Part shown: piece by piece, positions 6,793 through 15,390 of the stretch | How the letters are laid out: every line of letters starts with the position of its first letter | How positions within the stretch are numbered: position 1 is the stretch's first letter | NCBI GenBank assembly: GCA_016202695.1 | Contig: JACQOE010000054.1 | Location: 1 to 33,584, forward strand | Source: Pseudomonadota bacterium | GTDB taxonomy: Bacteria; Pseudomonadota; Alphaproteobacteria; JACQOE01 | DNA length: 33,584 bases | Reading direction: 5' to 3' | Notes under the pieces: model-generated | Seen by the model: the letters and a program-made list of their open reading frames with translations, nothing else | The model's database searches: none | Told to the model about the DNA's origin: nothing | Program-made: the position numbers and the translations under genes

Positions 6793-8011
6793 GGGCGAGG
6801 ACGGCGCGAAGGAGCACGTTCGCCCCGGCCTCGGCCCAGTCGGGGGTGATCGCCTCCTCCGGGCTGTGGCTCACCCCCCGGCGGCAGGGAACGAAGATCA
6901 TCGCCGCCGGCGCGACCCGCGCGATCTGCACCGCGTCGTGGCCGGCGCCGCTCGGAAGCTCGCGGGCGGGAAGGCCGAGCGCCCGCGCCGCTTCCCGCAC
7001 CAGCGCGACGCAGGCCGGATCGAACGGAACCGGCGGATAGCCGTTGCCGGGGGCGATGTCTAGGCCGAGGCCGAGCCCCTCGGCGATCTCCCGGAACTCG
7101 CGGCCAAGCTCGGCCTCGGCCCGGGCGAGGGCCGCCTCGTCGGGGTGGCGGATGTCGACCACGAAGCGCACCCGCCCGGGGACGACGTTCCGCGACGAGG
7201 GCGCGACCTCGAACAGCCCGACCGTCGCCCGGCCCGCGGGGTGGAGCGCGGTTCCCTCGCGCCAGACCGCCTCGACCATGCGGGCGGCGCCCACCAGGGC
7301 GTCGCGCCGGCGCGGCATCGGGAAGGTCGCGGCGTGCGTCGCCTCGCCCGCGACGCCGACCTCGATCCGCCGGCGCCCGAGCGCCCCGCTCACCACGCCG
7401 ACGACCGCCCCCTCCTCCTCCAGCACCGGGCCCTGCTCGATGTGCAGCTCGAAGTAGGAGTCGATCGCCCGCCCGCCCACGGGGTCCGGCCCGGCCTGGC
7501 CGATGCGGGCGAGCTCGGACCCGACCGTGCGGCCCTCGGCGTCGGCCGCGGCGAGGGCCGAGTCGAGCGGCACGAGCCCGGCGAAGACGGCGGCGCCCAG
7601 CATGGCCGGCTGGAAGCGCCAGCCCTCCTCGTTGGTCCAATTGGCGAGGACGAGGGGGGCCGCGGTCTCGATTCCCGCCGCGGCGAGGGCGCGCAGGACT
7701 TCGAGCCCGGCGAGAACCCCGAGGGCGCCGTCGAAGCGCCCGCCGGTGGGCTGCGAATCGAGGTGGCTTCCGAGCAGGACCGGGGCTCGGGCGGGATCGC
7801 GCCCCTTCCGCCATGCGAAAAGGTTGCCGATGCGGTCGAGCGTGACCTCGAGGCCGATGTCCCGGCACCAGGCGATCAGGCGCTCACGCGCCCTCCGGTC
7901 GTCATCCGAGAGCGCGGGACGGCACACGCCGCCCTCGCCGGCGGCGCCGATCTCCGCCATCTCCATCAGGCTCGCCCAGAGCCGCCGGCCGTCGACAAGG
8001 GGCGCCGTCAT
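6782..8011 (-). CDS. M20 N-carbamoyl-amino-acid hydrolase / allantoate amidohydrolase-like
   Basis: The protein has 409 residues, usual for the beta-ureidopropionase / N-carbamoyl-L-amino-acid hydrolase / allantoate amidohydrolase branch of M20. It shows GSHLDSQPTGGRFDG (H83 and D94 as metal ligands), NEEG (E128, E129), ELHIEQGP, and the late motifs SGAGHDA and GVSHSPEE characteristic of this branch. It would release CO2 and ammonia from an N-carbamoyl or ureido compound in the cytoplasm. The start at 8011 is preferred over a Met 20 codons upstream because the extension is low-complexity and a GGAG precedes the later start. It is convergent with the racemase-like gene and divergent from putA. 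The hyuA-like gene lies 5.7 kb away. The substrate is not determined. Confidence 0.88.
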   Translation of the reverse strand: MTAPLVDGRRLWASLMEMAEIGAAGEGGVCRPALSDDDRRARERLIAWCRDIGLEVTLDRIGNLFAWRKGRDPARAPVLLGSHLDSQPTGGRFDGALGVLAGLEVLRALAAAGIETAAPLVLANWTNEEGWRFQPAMLGAAVFAGLVPLDSALAAADAEGRTVGSELARIGQAGPDPVGGRAIDSYFELHIEQGPVLEEEGAVVGVVSGALGRRRIEVGVAGEATHAATFPMPRRRDALVGAARMVEAVWREGTALHPAGRATVGLFEVAPSSRNVVPGRVRFVVDIRHPDEAALARAEAELGREFREIAEGLGLGLDIAPGNGYPPVPFDPACVALVREAARALGLPARELPSGAGHDAVQIARVAPAAMIFVPCRRGVSHSPEEAITPDWAEAGANVLLRAVLARAG

Positions 8012-8103
8012 CCCCGCTCCGTCCCTGCTGTCACCGCCCCCTAGGAACCCCGGCGGCGGGGGCGCAGTCAATGGCGGCCGGGGCCCGCGCCATCGCGGCC
8101 ACC

Positions 8104-8132
8104 TTCGAGGGCGGGCTCCTCGCGCCTATATT
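8104..8132 (+). promoter_or_regulatory. Candidate promoter of putA
   Basis: TTCGAG (8104-8109), a 17-base spacer and TATATT (8127-8132) lie 44 bases before the putA ATG. The -10 box is an AT-rich island in a very GC-rich region. Inferred from pattern only. Confidence 0.45.
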
Positions 8133-8176
8133 GCGGGGAGGGGAGGGCGAGAGCGCCCGAGCGAGCCCGAGGCCCG

Positions 8177-11100
8177 ATGAGCCCGACCGCCGATCCCGAC
8201 CGTCTCGCGGACCTCCGCGCCCGAGTCCGTCTCGCCTACTGCGCCGACGAGGCGGCCGCCGTCGCCGCGCTCCTCCCCGAGGCGGCGTTCGCGGCCCCGG
8301 CGCGGGCGCGGATCGCCGGCCTCGCCCGCCGGCTGGTGGCGCGGATCCGCGAGCGCCGGCGCGGCCAGGGCGGGCTCGACGCCTTCCTCCACGAGTTCGG
8401 CCTCTCGACCGAGGAGGGGGTGGTGCTGATGTGCCTCGCCGAGGCGCTGTTGCGCATCCCCGACCCCGAGACCGCCAGCCGCCTGATCCGCGACAAGATC
8501 GGCGGCGCCGACTGGGAGCGCCACCTCGGCCACTCCGACTCGCTCTTCGTCAACGCCTCGACCTGGGCGCTGATGCTCACCGGGCGGCTGGTCAAGCTGC
8601 GCCGGGCGGCGGGCCCCAGCCCCGCCTCCTTCCTCGCCGCGCTGGTCGGGCGGAGCGGCGAGCCGGTGGTCCGCCAGGCCCTCACCCAAGCGATGCGCAT
8701 CATCGGCCGGCAGTTCGTCATGGGCCGCACCATCGACGAGGCGCTCGCCCGCGCCCGCGAGGCCGAGCGCGCCGGCTACCGGCACTCCTACGACATGCTG
8801 GGCGAGGCGGCGAAGACCGCGGCCGACGCCGCCCGCTACTTCGACGCCTACGCCGGGGCGATCGCGGCCATCGGGCGCGAGGGCGCCGGGCGCGGGCCGG
8901 TGGCGGGACCGGGCATCTCGGTCAAGCTCTCGGCGCTCCATCCCCGCTTCGAGTTCGCCCAGCGCGGGCGGGTGATGCGCGAGCTGGTGCCGCGGATCGT
9001 CGCGCTGGCCGGGCTGGCCAAGGCGGCGGGCATCGGCCTCACCGTCGATACCGAGGAGGCGGATCGCCTGGAGATCACCCTCGACGTGATCGAGGCGGTC
9101 TCGGGGGCGCCCGAGATCGCCGGCTGGGACGGGTTCGGGCTGGCCCTCCAGGCCTACCAGAAGCGCGCCCGCCCGGCGGTCGACTGGCTGGCGGCGATGG
9201 CCCGCGCGCACCGCCGGCGCCTGATGCTCCGTCTGGTCAAGGGCGCCTACTGGGACAGCGAGATCAAGCGCGCCCAGGAGCAGGGGCTGGACGGCTATCC
9301 CGTCTTCACCCGCAAGTCCGCGACCGATGTCTCCTACCTGGCCTGCGCGCGCGCCGTGCTCGCCATGCCGGACGCCTTCTATCCCCAGTTCGCGACCCAC
9401 AACGCCCACACCCTCGCCGCCGTGATCGAGCTCGCCGGCGCCGGCCGCGAGTTCGAGTTCCAGCGCCTGCACGGGATGGGCGAGGCGCTCTACGCCGAGG
9501 TGGCGGGCGAGGGAAGGCTGGGGCTTCCCTGCCGGGTCTACGCCCCGGTCGGGAGCCACGAGGACCTGCTGCCGTATCTCGTGCGCCGGCTGCTGGAGAA
9601 CGGCACCAACACCTCGTTCGTCAACCGCATCGTCGACGAGTCGGCGCCGATCGAGGCCCTGATCGCCGACCCGGCCGAGCGGGTCGCGGCGCTCGCGGTC
9701 AAGCCCCATCCGCGCATCCCGTTGCCGGCTGACCTCTACGGGCCGGAGCGGCAAAACGCGCGGGGCCTCGACCTCTCCGATCCGCTGGCGCTCGCGCCGG
9801 TGCTGAAGGCCCTCGCCGAGGCGCCGGCCGAGCCCCTCCTCGCCCGGCCCACGGGCGCGCGCGGGGCCGGGGGCGGGCGGCCCGTGCTCTCGCCCGCCGA
9901 CCGGCGCCGGGTGGTGGGTCACGTGGTCGAGGCCGGGCCGGCCGAGCTCGAGTCGGCGCTCGCCGCCGCCGTCGCCGCCGCGCCCCTCTGGGCGGGGACG
10001 CCGGCCGAGGCACGGGCGGCGGCGCTCGATCGCGCGGCGGCGGCGATGGAGCGCGAGCTCTGTCCGCTGATGGCGCTGGCGGTGCGCGAGGGGGGCAAGA
10101 CCATCGCCGACGCGCTCGCCGAGGTGCGCGAGGCGGTCGACTTCTGCCGCTACTACGCGCTTCAGGCCCGCCGGCACTTCGCCCGCGCCGAGGAGATGCC
10201 GGGCCCGACCGGCGAGTTGAACCGGGTGAGCCTGGCGGGGCGCGGCGTCTTCGCCTGCATCAGCCCGTGGAACTTCCCGCTCGCCATCTTCACCGGCCAG
10301 GTCGCGGCGGCGCTCGCCGCCGGCAACGCGGTGATCGCCAAGCCGGCCGGGCAGACGCCGCTGATCGCCGCCGCCGCGGTCCGCCTCCTGCACGCCGCCG
10401 GGGTGCCCGAGGACGCGCTCCGGCTCCTCCCCGGCACGGGCGGGGGCACCGGCGCGCGGCTGGTCGCCGATCCCCGCATCGCCGGGGTCGCCGTCACCGG
10501 CTCGACCGAGACCGCCGCCGCGATCAACCGCACCCTCGCCGCACGGGAGGGCCCGATCATGCCCCTGATCGCCGAGACCGGCGGCCAGAACGCGATGATC
10601 GTCGATTCCTCCGCCCTCCCCGAGCAGGTGGTCGCCGACGTGATCGCCTCGGCCTTCCGGAGCGCCGGCCAGCGCTGCTCGGCGCTCCGCGTGCTCTTCC
10701 TCCAGGAGGAGGTGGCGGAGAAGGTCTTGCGCATGCTCGTGGGCGCTATGGCCGAGCTCGAGGTGGGCGATCCGGCGCGGCTCGAGACCGACGTCGGCCC
10801 GGTGATCGACTCGGATGCCAGGGCGGCGCTGGCGGCGCACGCGGCGCGTATGGCGGGCGAGGGCCGGCTCCTCGCCGAGGCGCCCGTCGATGCCGAGGCG
10901 ACCGCGCCCGGCACTTTCTTCGCCCCGCGCGCCTTCGAGATCGACTCGATCTCGAGGCTCACGCGCGAGGTGTTCGGGCCCATCCTGCACGTGGTCCGCT
11001 TCGCCTCCGACCGGCTCGATTCGGTGATCGAGGCGATCAACGCCACCGGCTACGGCCTCACCTTCGGCATCCACAGCCGGATCGACTCGACCATCGACCA

Positions 11101-11323
11101 CGTGGTCAAGCGGGTGCGGGCGGGCAACGCCTACGTCAACCGCAACATGATCGGGGCGGTGGTGGGGGTGCAGCCCTTCGGCGGCGAGGGGCTCTCGGGG
11201 ACGGGGCCGAAGGCCGGCGGGCCCCGCTACCTGTTCCGCTTCGCCACCGAGCGCACGCTTTCCGTCAACACCACCGCGGCGGGCGGCAACGCGCCCCTCC
11301 TCGGCCTCGCCGAGGAGGACTGA
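8177..11323 (+). CDS. putA: Bifunctional proline dehydrogenase / L-glutamate-5-semialdehyde dehydrogenase
   Basis: The protein has 1048 residues and oxidises proline to glutamate in two steps, with FAD and then NAD, channelling the intermediate. The proline dehydrogenase barrel spans about 70-500 (KLSALHPRFEF, GAYWDSEIKRAQ, RKSATDVSYLACA, FATHNAHT, YAPVGSHEDLLPYLVRRLLENG). The aldehyde dehydrogenase part runs from about 540 (SPWNFPLAIFTGQ, TGSTETA, ETGGQNAM with E800, SAGQRCSALR with catalytic C834, then EVFGPILHVVRF and GVQPFGGEGLSGTGPKAGG). The E800-C834 spacing of 34 is normal. There is no N-terminal ribbon-helix-helix, unlike the 1320-residue E. coli protein, so it is a short PutA that does not repress itself. 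No Lrp-type regulator is adjacent. Confidence 0.97.
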   Translation: MSPTADPDRLADLRARVRLAYCADEAAAVAALLPEAAFAAPARARIAGLARRLVARIRERRRGQGGLDAFLHEFGLSTEEGVVLMCLAEALLRIPDPETASRLIRDKIGGADWERHLGHSDSLFVNASTWALMLTGRLVKLRRAAGPSPASFLAALVGRSGEPVVRQALTQAMRIIGRQFVMGRTIDEALARAREAERAGYRHSYDMLGEAAKTAADAARYFDAYAGAIAAIGREGAGRGPVAGPGISVKLSALHPRFEFAQRGRVMRELVPRIVALAGLAKAAGIGLTVDTEEADRLEITLDVIEAVSGAPEIAGWDGFGLALQAYQKRARPAVDWLAAMARAHRRRLMLRLVKGAYWDSEIKRAQEQGLDGYPVFTRKSATDVSYLACARAVLAMPDAFYPQFATHNAHTLAAVIELAGAGREFEFQRLHGMGEALYAEVAGEGRLGLPCRVYAPVGSHEDLLPYLVRRLLENGTNTSFVNRIVDESAPIEALIADPAERVAALAVKPHPRIPLPADLYGPERQNARGLDLSDPLALAPVLKALAEAPAEPLLARPTGARGAGGGRPVLSPADRRRVVGHVVEAGPAELESALAAAVAAAPLWAGTPAEARAAALDRAAAAMERELCPLMALAVREGGKTIADALAEVREAVDFCRYYALQARRHFARAEEMPGPTGELNRVSLAGRGVFACISPWNFPLAIFTGQVAAALAAGNAVIAKPAGQTPLIAAAAVRLLHAAGVPEDALRLLPGTGGGTGARLVADPRIAGVAVTGSTETAAAINRTLAAREGPIMPLIAETGGQNAMIVDSSALPEQVVADVIASAFRSAGQRCSALRVLFLQEEVAEKVLRMLVGAMAELEVGDPARLETDVGPVIDSDARAALAAHAARMAGEGRLLAEAPVDAEATAPGTFFAPRAFEIDSISRLTREVFGPILHVVRFASDRLDSVIEAINATGYGLTFGIHSRIDSTIDHVVKRVRAGNAYVNRNMIGAVVGVQPFGGEGLSGTGPKAGGPRYLFRFATERTLSVNTTAAGGNAPLLGLAEED

Positions 11324-11356
11324 GGGCCCGTCCCGCCCCACTGGCCGGGATATGGT

Positions 11357-11962
11357 CTATCGTCCCTCGCCCTCACCCGGAGCGCCCGGCCCGCCGGTGC
11401 GCGCGCCCCTCCGGCCGCGCCACCAGGCGAGAAGCGCGATCCCGGCGAGGATCACGACCGCCGCTTCGGTGAGCGCGCCGGCGAGCGACTTCACCTGCGT
11501 CGCCGCGCTCGCTGCCGCGACCAGGCCGGAGGCGGCGGCCGGTCCGGCGGCCAGCATGGCCGCGAGGGAGGCATTCTCCGCATAGTCGAATCCCGCGGTA
11601 ATGAGCGGGAGCGCGAGCAGCGCCCAGCGCCCCACGGCCCCGATCGCCGGCCCGGAGATGCGGCCGGGGGCGGTGAGCCAGAGGAGGAGGAGCCCGCGCG
11701 AGAGCGCGTAGCTCGCCGGATAGACGGCGTCGAGCCGGAGCTGGACGCGGGCGTAGAAGCTTCGCCCGTCCTCGCCGAGCGCGACGAGGAGGGCCTCGGC
11801 CTCGGCGGGGCCGTAGCCGAACGGGCGGAGGTCGAAGGGGGCGAGCCCGCCGGCGAGGGCGCGGAGATGCGCGAGCGGGCCGAGGACCATGACTGCCCAG
11901 AGGGCGATGCTCGCGACGAGAACCGCGGCGACGAGCCAACCGGACGGGAACCGTGACGGCAT
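11357..11962 (-). CDS. Small inner-membrane protein of unknown function
   Basis: The protein has 201 residues and I do not recognise the family. Hydrophobic segments lie at about 9-30, 92-107, 112-134 (which begins after the GRISGPAIG turn) and 155-180, suggesting four membrane spans. An external or internal loop (about 38-85) contains PFDLRPFGYGPAEAEALL and YARVQLRLDAVYP. The C-terminal end is polar, basic then Gly/Pro-rich. AGGA lies 6 bases before the ATG. It converges on putA with a 33-base gap and is divergent from the CoA-binding protein gene. Nothing nearby fixes a role. Confidence 0.65.
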   Translation of the reverse strand: MPSRFPSGWLVAAVLVASIALWAVMVLGPLAHLRALAGGLAPFDLRPFGYGPAEAEALLVALGEDGRSFYARVQLRLDAVYPASYALSRGLLLLWLTAPGRISGPAIGAVGRWALLALPLITAGFDYAENASLAAMLAAGPAAASGLVAAASAATQVKSLAGALTEAAVVILAGIALLAWWRGRRGARTGGPGAPGEGEGR

Positions 11963-12014
11963 CGCGATCCTGCCGAAAGCCCTGCGTCAGGCGCGGGCGT
12001 GCCGTGTCAGCATA

Positions 12015-12037
12015 GTGGCGGCGCGCGCCGCCGCCAC
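12015..12037. other. Perfect inverted repeat between divergent genes
   Basis: GTGGCGGC (12015-12022) and GCCGCCAC (12030-12037) are perfect 8-bp arms around GCGCGCC, with a nested GGCGGCGC/GCGCCGCC palindrome. It lies between the membrane-protein and CoA-binding genes and may be an operator; chance is possible at this GC content. Confidence 0.3.
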
Positions 12038-12061
12038 GGCGATTTGGCGGCCGCCTCCCGC

Positions 12062-12089
12062 TTGTGCGCCGCCCGTCCGCCCCTATAGT
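12062..12089 (+). promoter_or_regulatory. Candidate promoter of the CoA-binding protein gene
   Basis: TTGTGC (12062-12067), a 16-base spacer and TATAGT (12084-12089) end 18 bases before the ATG. A start near 12096 would leave a leader of about 12 bases containing the GGAG at 12097-12100, so the transcript would be nearly leaderless. Confidence 0.5.
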
Positions 12090-12107
12090 GGCGCGCGGAG
12101 CCCGCCA

Positions 12108-12542
12108 ATGGCCGATCCCGACCCCGCCGATCCCGACGATGCCCTGATCCGCTCGGCGCTCGCCCGCACCCGGGTCATCGCCCTCATCGGCGCCAGCGTC
12201 AATCCCGACCGGCCGAGCCACGGGGTGATGGCCTTCCTCCTCGCCAAGGGCTACCGGGTCTTCCCCGTAAACCCCCGCTACGCCGGGCGCGAGATCCACG
12301 GCCGCCGGGTGGTGGCGCGGCTCGCCGACATCCCCGGGCCGGTGGACATGGTCGACATCTTCCGCCGCGCCGAGGAGGCGGGCCAGGCGGTGGACGAGGC
12401 CATCGCCATCGGCGCCAAGACGGTGTGGATGCAGCTCGGGGTGGTGGACGAGGCGGCGGCGGCCAGGGCGCGGGCCGCGGGCTTGACCGTGATCATGGAT
12501 CGCTGCCCGGCGATCGAGTGGCGCCGCCTGGGTCTCGGCTGA
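12108..12542 (+). CDS. CoA-binding domain protein (YccU type)
   Basis: The protein has 144 residues and is a single Rossmann-type CoA-binding domain. It has VIALIGASVNPDRPSHGV (about 22-39, the nucleotide-binding loop), GYRVFPVNPRYAGREIHGR, the VDMVDIFRRAEEAG motif, and a TVWMQLGVVDEAAAARARAAG helix leading to DRCPAIEW at the end. This matches the small YccU/YmcB-like family, related to the N-terminal domain of succinyl-CoA ligase alpha; its biological role is unknown. The protein is soluble. GGAG lies 7 bases before the ATG. The same fold begins the ADP-forming acyl-CoA synthetase at 13257-15383, but the two proteins are separate and on opposite strands. Confidence 0.88.
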   Translation: MADPDPADPDDALIRSALARTRVIALIGASVNPDRPSHGVMAFLLAKGYRVFPVNPRYAGREIHGRRVVARLADIPGPVDMVDIFRRAEEAGQAVDEAIAIGAKTVWMQLGVVDEAAAARARAAGLTVIMDRCPAIEWRRLGLG

Positions 12543-12547
12543 GGGGG

Positions 12548-12579
12548 CTCGCGCCCGGACCCTTGCAACCGGGCCCGAG
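12548..12579 (+). other. Stem-loop / inverted repeat enclosing a -35-like box
   Basis: CTCGCGCCCGG (12548-12558) and CCGGGCCCGAG (12569-12579) form an 11-bp stem with one mismatch around ACCCTTGCAA. It lies just after the CoA-binding gene, so it could be its terminator, though no T-run follows. The loop contains the -35-like TTGCAA of the next gene, so an operator is also possible. Confidence 0.4.
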
Positions 12580-12591
12580 TCCGCCTAAGTG
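12563..12591 (+). promoter_or_regulatory. Candidate promoter of the DUF3841 gene
   Basis: TTGCAA (12563-12568), a 17-base spacer and TAAGTG (12586-12591) end 37 bases before the ATG at 12629. Pattern inference only. Confidence 0.35.
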
Positions 12592-12628
12592 GAGACGGGG
12601 ATTGTGAAGGGGAGTTCGGGCAGCGGGC

Positions 12629-13249
12629 ATGCGGTCGATCAGACTGTCGATGGTGCTGAGCGAGGCGGCCTACGGGACGCTGATGCGGCGAGGATCGATT
12701 TCCGGCGACGGGCGGCGGATCGTGTGCGACTGCCGGACCGCCTGTCGCTGGATGGCCGAGCAGATGAATCAGCGGCTCGGCCCCCCACCCCGGCCCAGGT
12801 CGTATCCCCTCTGGGCCTGGGCCGCCCGCAACGGCACCGCTCTTCCCCGCTCCTTCTGCCAGTGCTTCGAACCGGTCTCGTCCGGGGCCCGCGGCATGCT
12901 CCTCGAGGTGGAGCTGCCGACCGACAAGCTCCTGCTCTCCGACCTCACCCTCTGGCAGTGCGTGATCAACGGCTGGTACCTCTGCCGGTCGGAGGCGGAC
13001 GACCTCGCCTTCGACGCCGCGCTGAGCCGCGCCGGCGTGTCCTGGGGCTGGCCCTATCCCGAGCCCTTCCGCTCGCACGTGATGCGGAGCTGGGAACGCA
13101 TCTTCGACCTCGACCGCGAGACCGGCTGGTTCGGGGCCAGTCCCGAGCAGCAGCCGCTTCAGGCCACCTTCTGGCGGCTGGAGGCGGGCGAGGTGCGCGG
13201 CGCCCAGCCCTTCATTGCCGCCGAACCCGCCGAACCCGCCCCCGCCTGA
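12629..13249 (+). CDS. DUF3841 domain protein
   Basis: The protein has 206 residues. It follows the pattern I associate with DUF3841: a start reading as a short strand and helix, RWMAEQMNQRLGPPP (about 41-55), YPLWAWAA, a MLLEVELPTDKLLLSDLTLW segment (about 90-109), CVINGWYLCRSEADD, SWERIFDLD, and a closing QATFWRLEAGEV. It is rich in Trp and Cys and has no signal peptide or membrane segment. Function is unknown for the family. The Shine-Dalgarno is weak (GGGGAG about 13 bases upstream). The gene ends 7 bases from the convergent acyl-CoA synthetase gene. Nothing around it suggests a partner. Confidence 0.75.
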   Translation: MRSIRLSMVLSEAAYGTLMRRGSISGDGRRIVCDCRTACRWMAEQMNQRLGPPPRPRSYPLWAWAARNGTALPRSFCQCFEPVSSGARGMLLEVELPTDKLLLSDLTLWQCVINGWYLCRSEADDLAFDAALSRAGVSWGWPYPEPFRSHVMRSWERIFDLDRETGWFGASPEQQPLQATFWRLEAGEVRGAQPFIAAEPAEPAPA

Positions 13250-13256
13250 TCGCCGC

Positions 13257-15383
13257 TCACGCCTCTCCCCGGGCCCGCCTCAGGTCGCAGACCATGAGCG
13301 CGTCGACGGCCGCCACGCCTTCGCCCTTGACGATCAGCGGGTTGATCTCGGCCTCGATGACGGTGACGTCGGCGAGGCGGGCGAGGTCGGAGAAGGCGGC
13401 GATCGCGCGCGCGAGTTCGGCGAGGTCGCCCTTGGGCAGGCCGCGGTAGCCGCGCACCGGCGCCAGCCCCTTGACCTCCTCGATCATGGCGGCGGCCTCG
13501 TCGAGCCCGACCGGGGCGATCCTGAGGGCGACGTCGCGGTAGATCTCGGCGAGCGTGCCGCCGAGCCCGAGCGCCACCACCGGCCCCACCTGGGGATCGA
13601 GACGGAGCCCGAGGATAGCCTCGGCGAGGCCCCGCTCCATGCGTTGCACCAGGATGCCCTCGATCCGAGCCTCGGGCGCCCGCTCCGCCACCGTCTCGAC
13701 GAGCCGCCGGCAGGCGGCCTTCAGCGCCGCCGCGTCGCCGAGGTTCAGCGCCACGCCGCCGGCCTCGGTCTTGTGGCCGATGTCGGGCGAGAGCACCTTG
13801 GCGGCCACCGGATAGCGGAGGCCGGCGGGAAGGTCGGAGAAGCGATCGAGGTCGGCGATCACCGCCTCCTCGGGGGCGGCGATGCCGAGGGCCGAGAACA
13901 CGCGCCGCGCCTGGCGCTCGTCGAGGAGCGGCTCGCCGGCGTCGAGGATGGCCGCCCGCACCGCGGCGAGGTCGGCGACCGGCGCCGTCTCGGCGCGGGG
14001 GCGGCGCCAGTCGAGGTAGGCGTTGACCGCGTCGGCGCAGCTCTCGGGGGTGCGAAAGCCGGCGATTCCAGCCTCCGCCAGGAGCCTCAGCGAGGCCTCC
14101 GCCTGGGGCAGGAGGAAGGCGCCGAGGGGCTTGCCGGCGCTCGCCGCGCGGGCGGCGGCGAGCACCCCCTCGACCGAGAGCTGGGGCTTGAACTGGGCGG
14201 AGGAGCCGATCACAGCGACCACCGCGTCGGAGTGGTCGGAGGCGAGGAGCGCGCCTAAGGTCGCCTCGACCAGCTCCTTGCGGGTGCCGGCCAGGGTGAG
14301 GTCGGTCAAGCGGCTGCGGGTGATGGCGACGCCCGCCTCGGCGAGACTTTTCACCACCTCCTCGGTGGGCGGCACCACGTCCACCCCGAGCGCGCCGAGC
14401 CGGTCCACCACCATCGCCCCGCCGCCCCCGGTCGTGGTCATCACCGAGGCCGCCTTCCGCCGGCTTCGGGGAGGGCGCCGGCCGATGAGGAGCGCCGGCG
14501 CCTCGAGGAGCGACTCGAGCTGGTCGACGCGGACGATGCCGTGGGCGCGGAAGAAGGCGTCCACGCTCCGGTCGGAGCCGGCGATGGCGCCGGTGTGCGA
14601 GGTGGCGAGCTCGCCCCCGGCCTCGGAGCGGCCGAGCTTGTAGGCGATCACCGGCTTGCCGGCGGCGTCGGCCCGGCGGGCCATGCGGGCGAGGTCGTCG
14701 GGCCGGCGGATGGTCTCGAGGAAGAGGAGGATGGCGTCGGTCTCGGCATCCTCGACCAGCATCTCGCCGATCTCGCCGGCCGCGAGGTCGGCCTCGTTGC
14801 CGGTGCCGATCATCTTGGCGAAGCCGATGCCGCGGGCCTGGCCGCGCGAGAGGAGCGTCCCCACCAAGCTTCCCGAGTGCGAGATCAGGCCGAGCCGCCC
14901 GGGAAGCAGGCGCTCGACGTCGAGCGCGGCGTTGACGCAGAGCGCGCACGGGGCATGAAGGTCGATGCCGCCCATGCTGTTCGGCCCGACCACCCGGGTC
15001 CCGCCCGCGCGCGCGACCTCGACGATTCTCTCCTGGAGCTTCCGCCCCTCCGCGCCGGCGTCGGCGAAGCCGTCGGCGAGGATGGTGACGACCGGGACGC
15101 CGCGGCGCGCCGCGGCCGCGACCGCCCCCTCCACCAGCCGGGTGGGAAGGAGGATGTAGGCGTGGTCGATCGGCCCCTCGATCGCGTCGAGCTCGGGATA
15201 GCAGCGCTCGCCGTCGATCTCGGCCCGGTTGGGGTTGACCGGGAAGACCGCGCCCGTGAACCCGTGCCGGCGGAGGTAGCGTTGCGCCCGCCCGGTGTTC
15301 TTGCCGGGATCGGCGGAGGCCCCGACGAGGGCGATCCGCCGCGGCCGGAACAGCGCCTCGGCGAGCGCGGTCCGCCCGCTCAT
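13257..15383 (-). CDS. ADP-forming (NDP-forming) acyl-CoA synthetase
   Basis: The protein has 708 residues, fused alpha-beta type. The order is CoA-binding Rossmann domain (about 8-135, RIALVGASADPGKNTGRAQ), two succinyl-CoA-ligase-like domains (about 150-460), and a C-terminal ATP-grasp domain (about 480-705). GTGNEADL and TSHTGAIAG carry the expected phospho-His H263; the SPDIGHKTEAGGV motif of the ATP-grasp part carries the second conserved His. EINPLIVKGEGV is the ligand-binding end. It should activate a carboxylic acid to its CoA thioester with ATP giving ADP and phosphate. It is last in the six-gene operon, 7 bases after the acyl-CoA dehydrogenase, and could feed that pathway. Feruloyl-CoA synthetases have the same architecture, so an aromatic acid substrate is possible. 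Confidence 0.9.
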   Translation of the reverse strand: MSGRTALAEALFRPRRIALVGASADPGKNTGRAQRYLRRHGFTGAVFPVNPNRAEIDGERCYPELDAIEGPIDHAYILLPTRLVEGAVAAAARRGVPVVTILADGFADAGAEGRKLQERIVEVARAGGTRVVGPNSMGGIDLHAPCALCVNAALDVERLLPGRLGLISHSGSLVGTLLSRGQARGIGFAKMIGTGNEADLAAGEIGEMLVEDAETDAILLFLETIRRPDDLARMARRADAAGKPVIAYKLGRSEAGGELATSHTGAIAGSDRSVDAFFRAHGIVRVDQLESLLEAPALLIGRRPPRSRRKAASVMTTTGGGGAMVVDRLGALGVDVVPPTEEVVKSLAEAGVAITRSRLTDLTLAGTRKELVEATLGALLASDHSDAVVAVIGSSAQFKPQLSVEGVLAAARAASAGKPLGAFLLPQAEASLRLLAEAGIAGFRTPESCADAVNAYLDWRRPRAETAPVADLAAVRAAILDAGEPLLDERQARRVFSALGIAAPEEAVIADLDRFSDLPAGLRYPVAAKVLSPDIGHKTEAGGVALNLGDAAALKAACRRLVETVAERAPEARIEGILVQRMERGLAEAILGLRLDPQVGPVVALGLGGTLAEIYRDVALRIAPVGLDEAAAMIEEVKGLAPVRGYRGLPKGDLAELARAIAAFSDLARLADVTVIEAEINPLIVKGEGVAAVDALMVCDLRRARGEA

Positions 15384-15390
15384 CGCTGCC

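Noticed and set aside
8126..11341. Open frame of more than 1000 codons antisense to putA
   Set aside because: It mirrors the PutA frame, its product is Arg/Gly/Asp-rich low-complexity sequence without domains, and long antisense frames are expected at this GC content.
12278..13078. Minus-strand open frame across the CoA-binding and DUF3841 genes
   Set aside because: It covers two well-supported plus-strand genes and its product has no recognisable domain.
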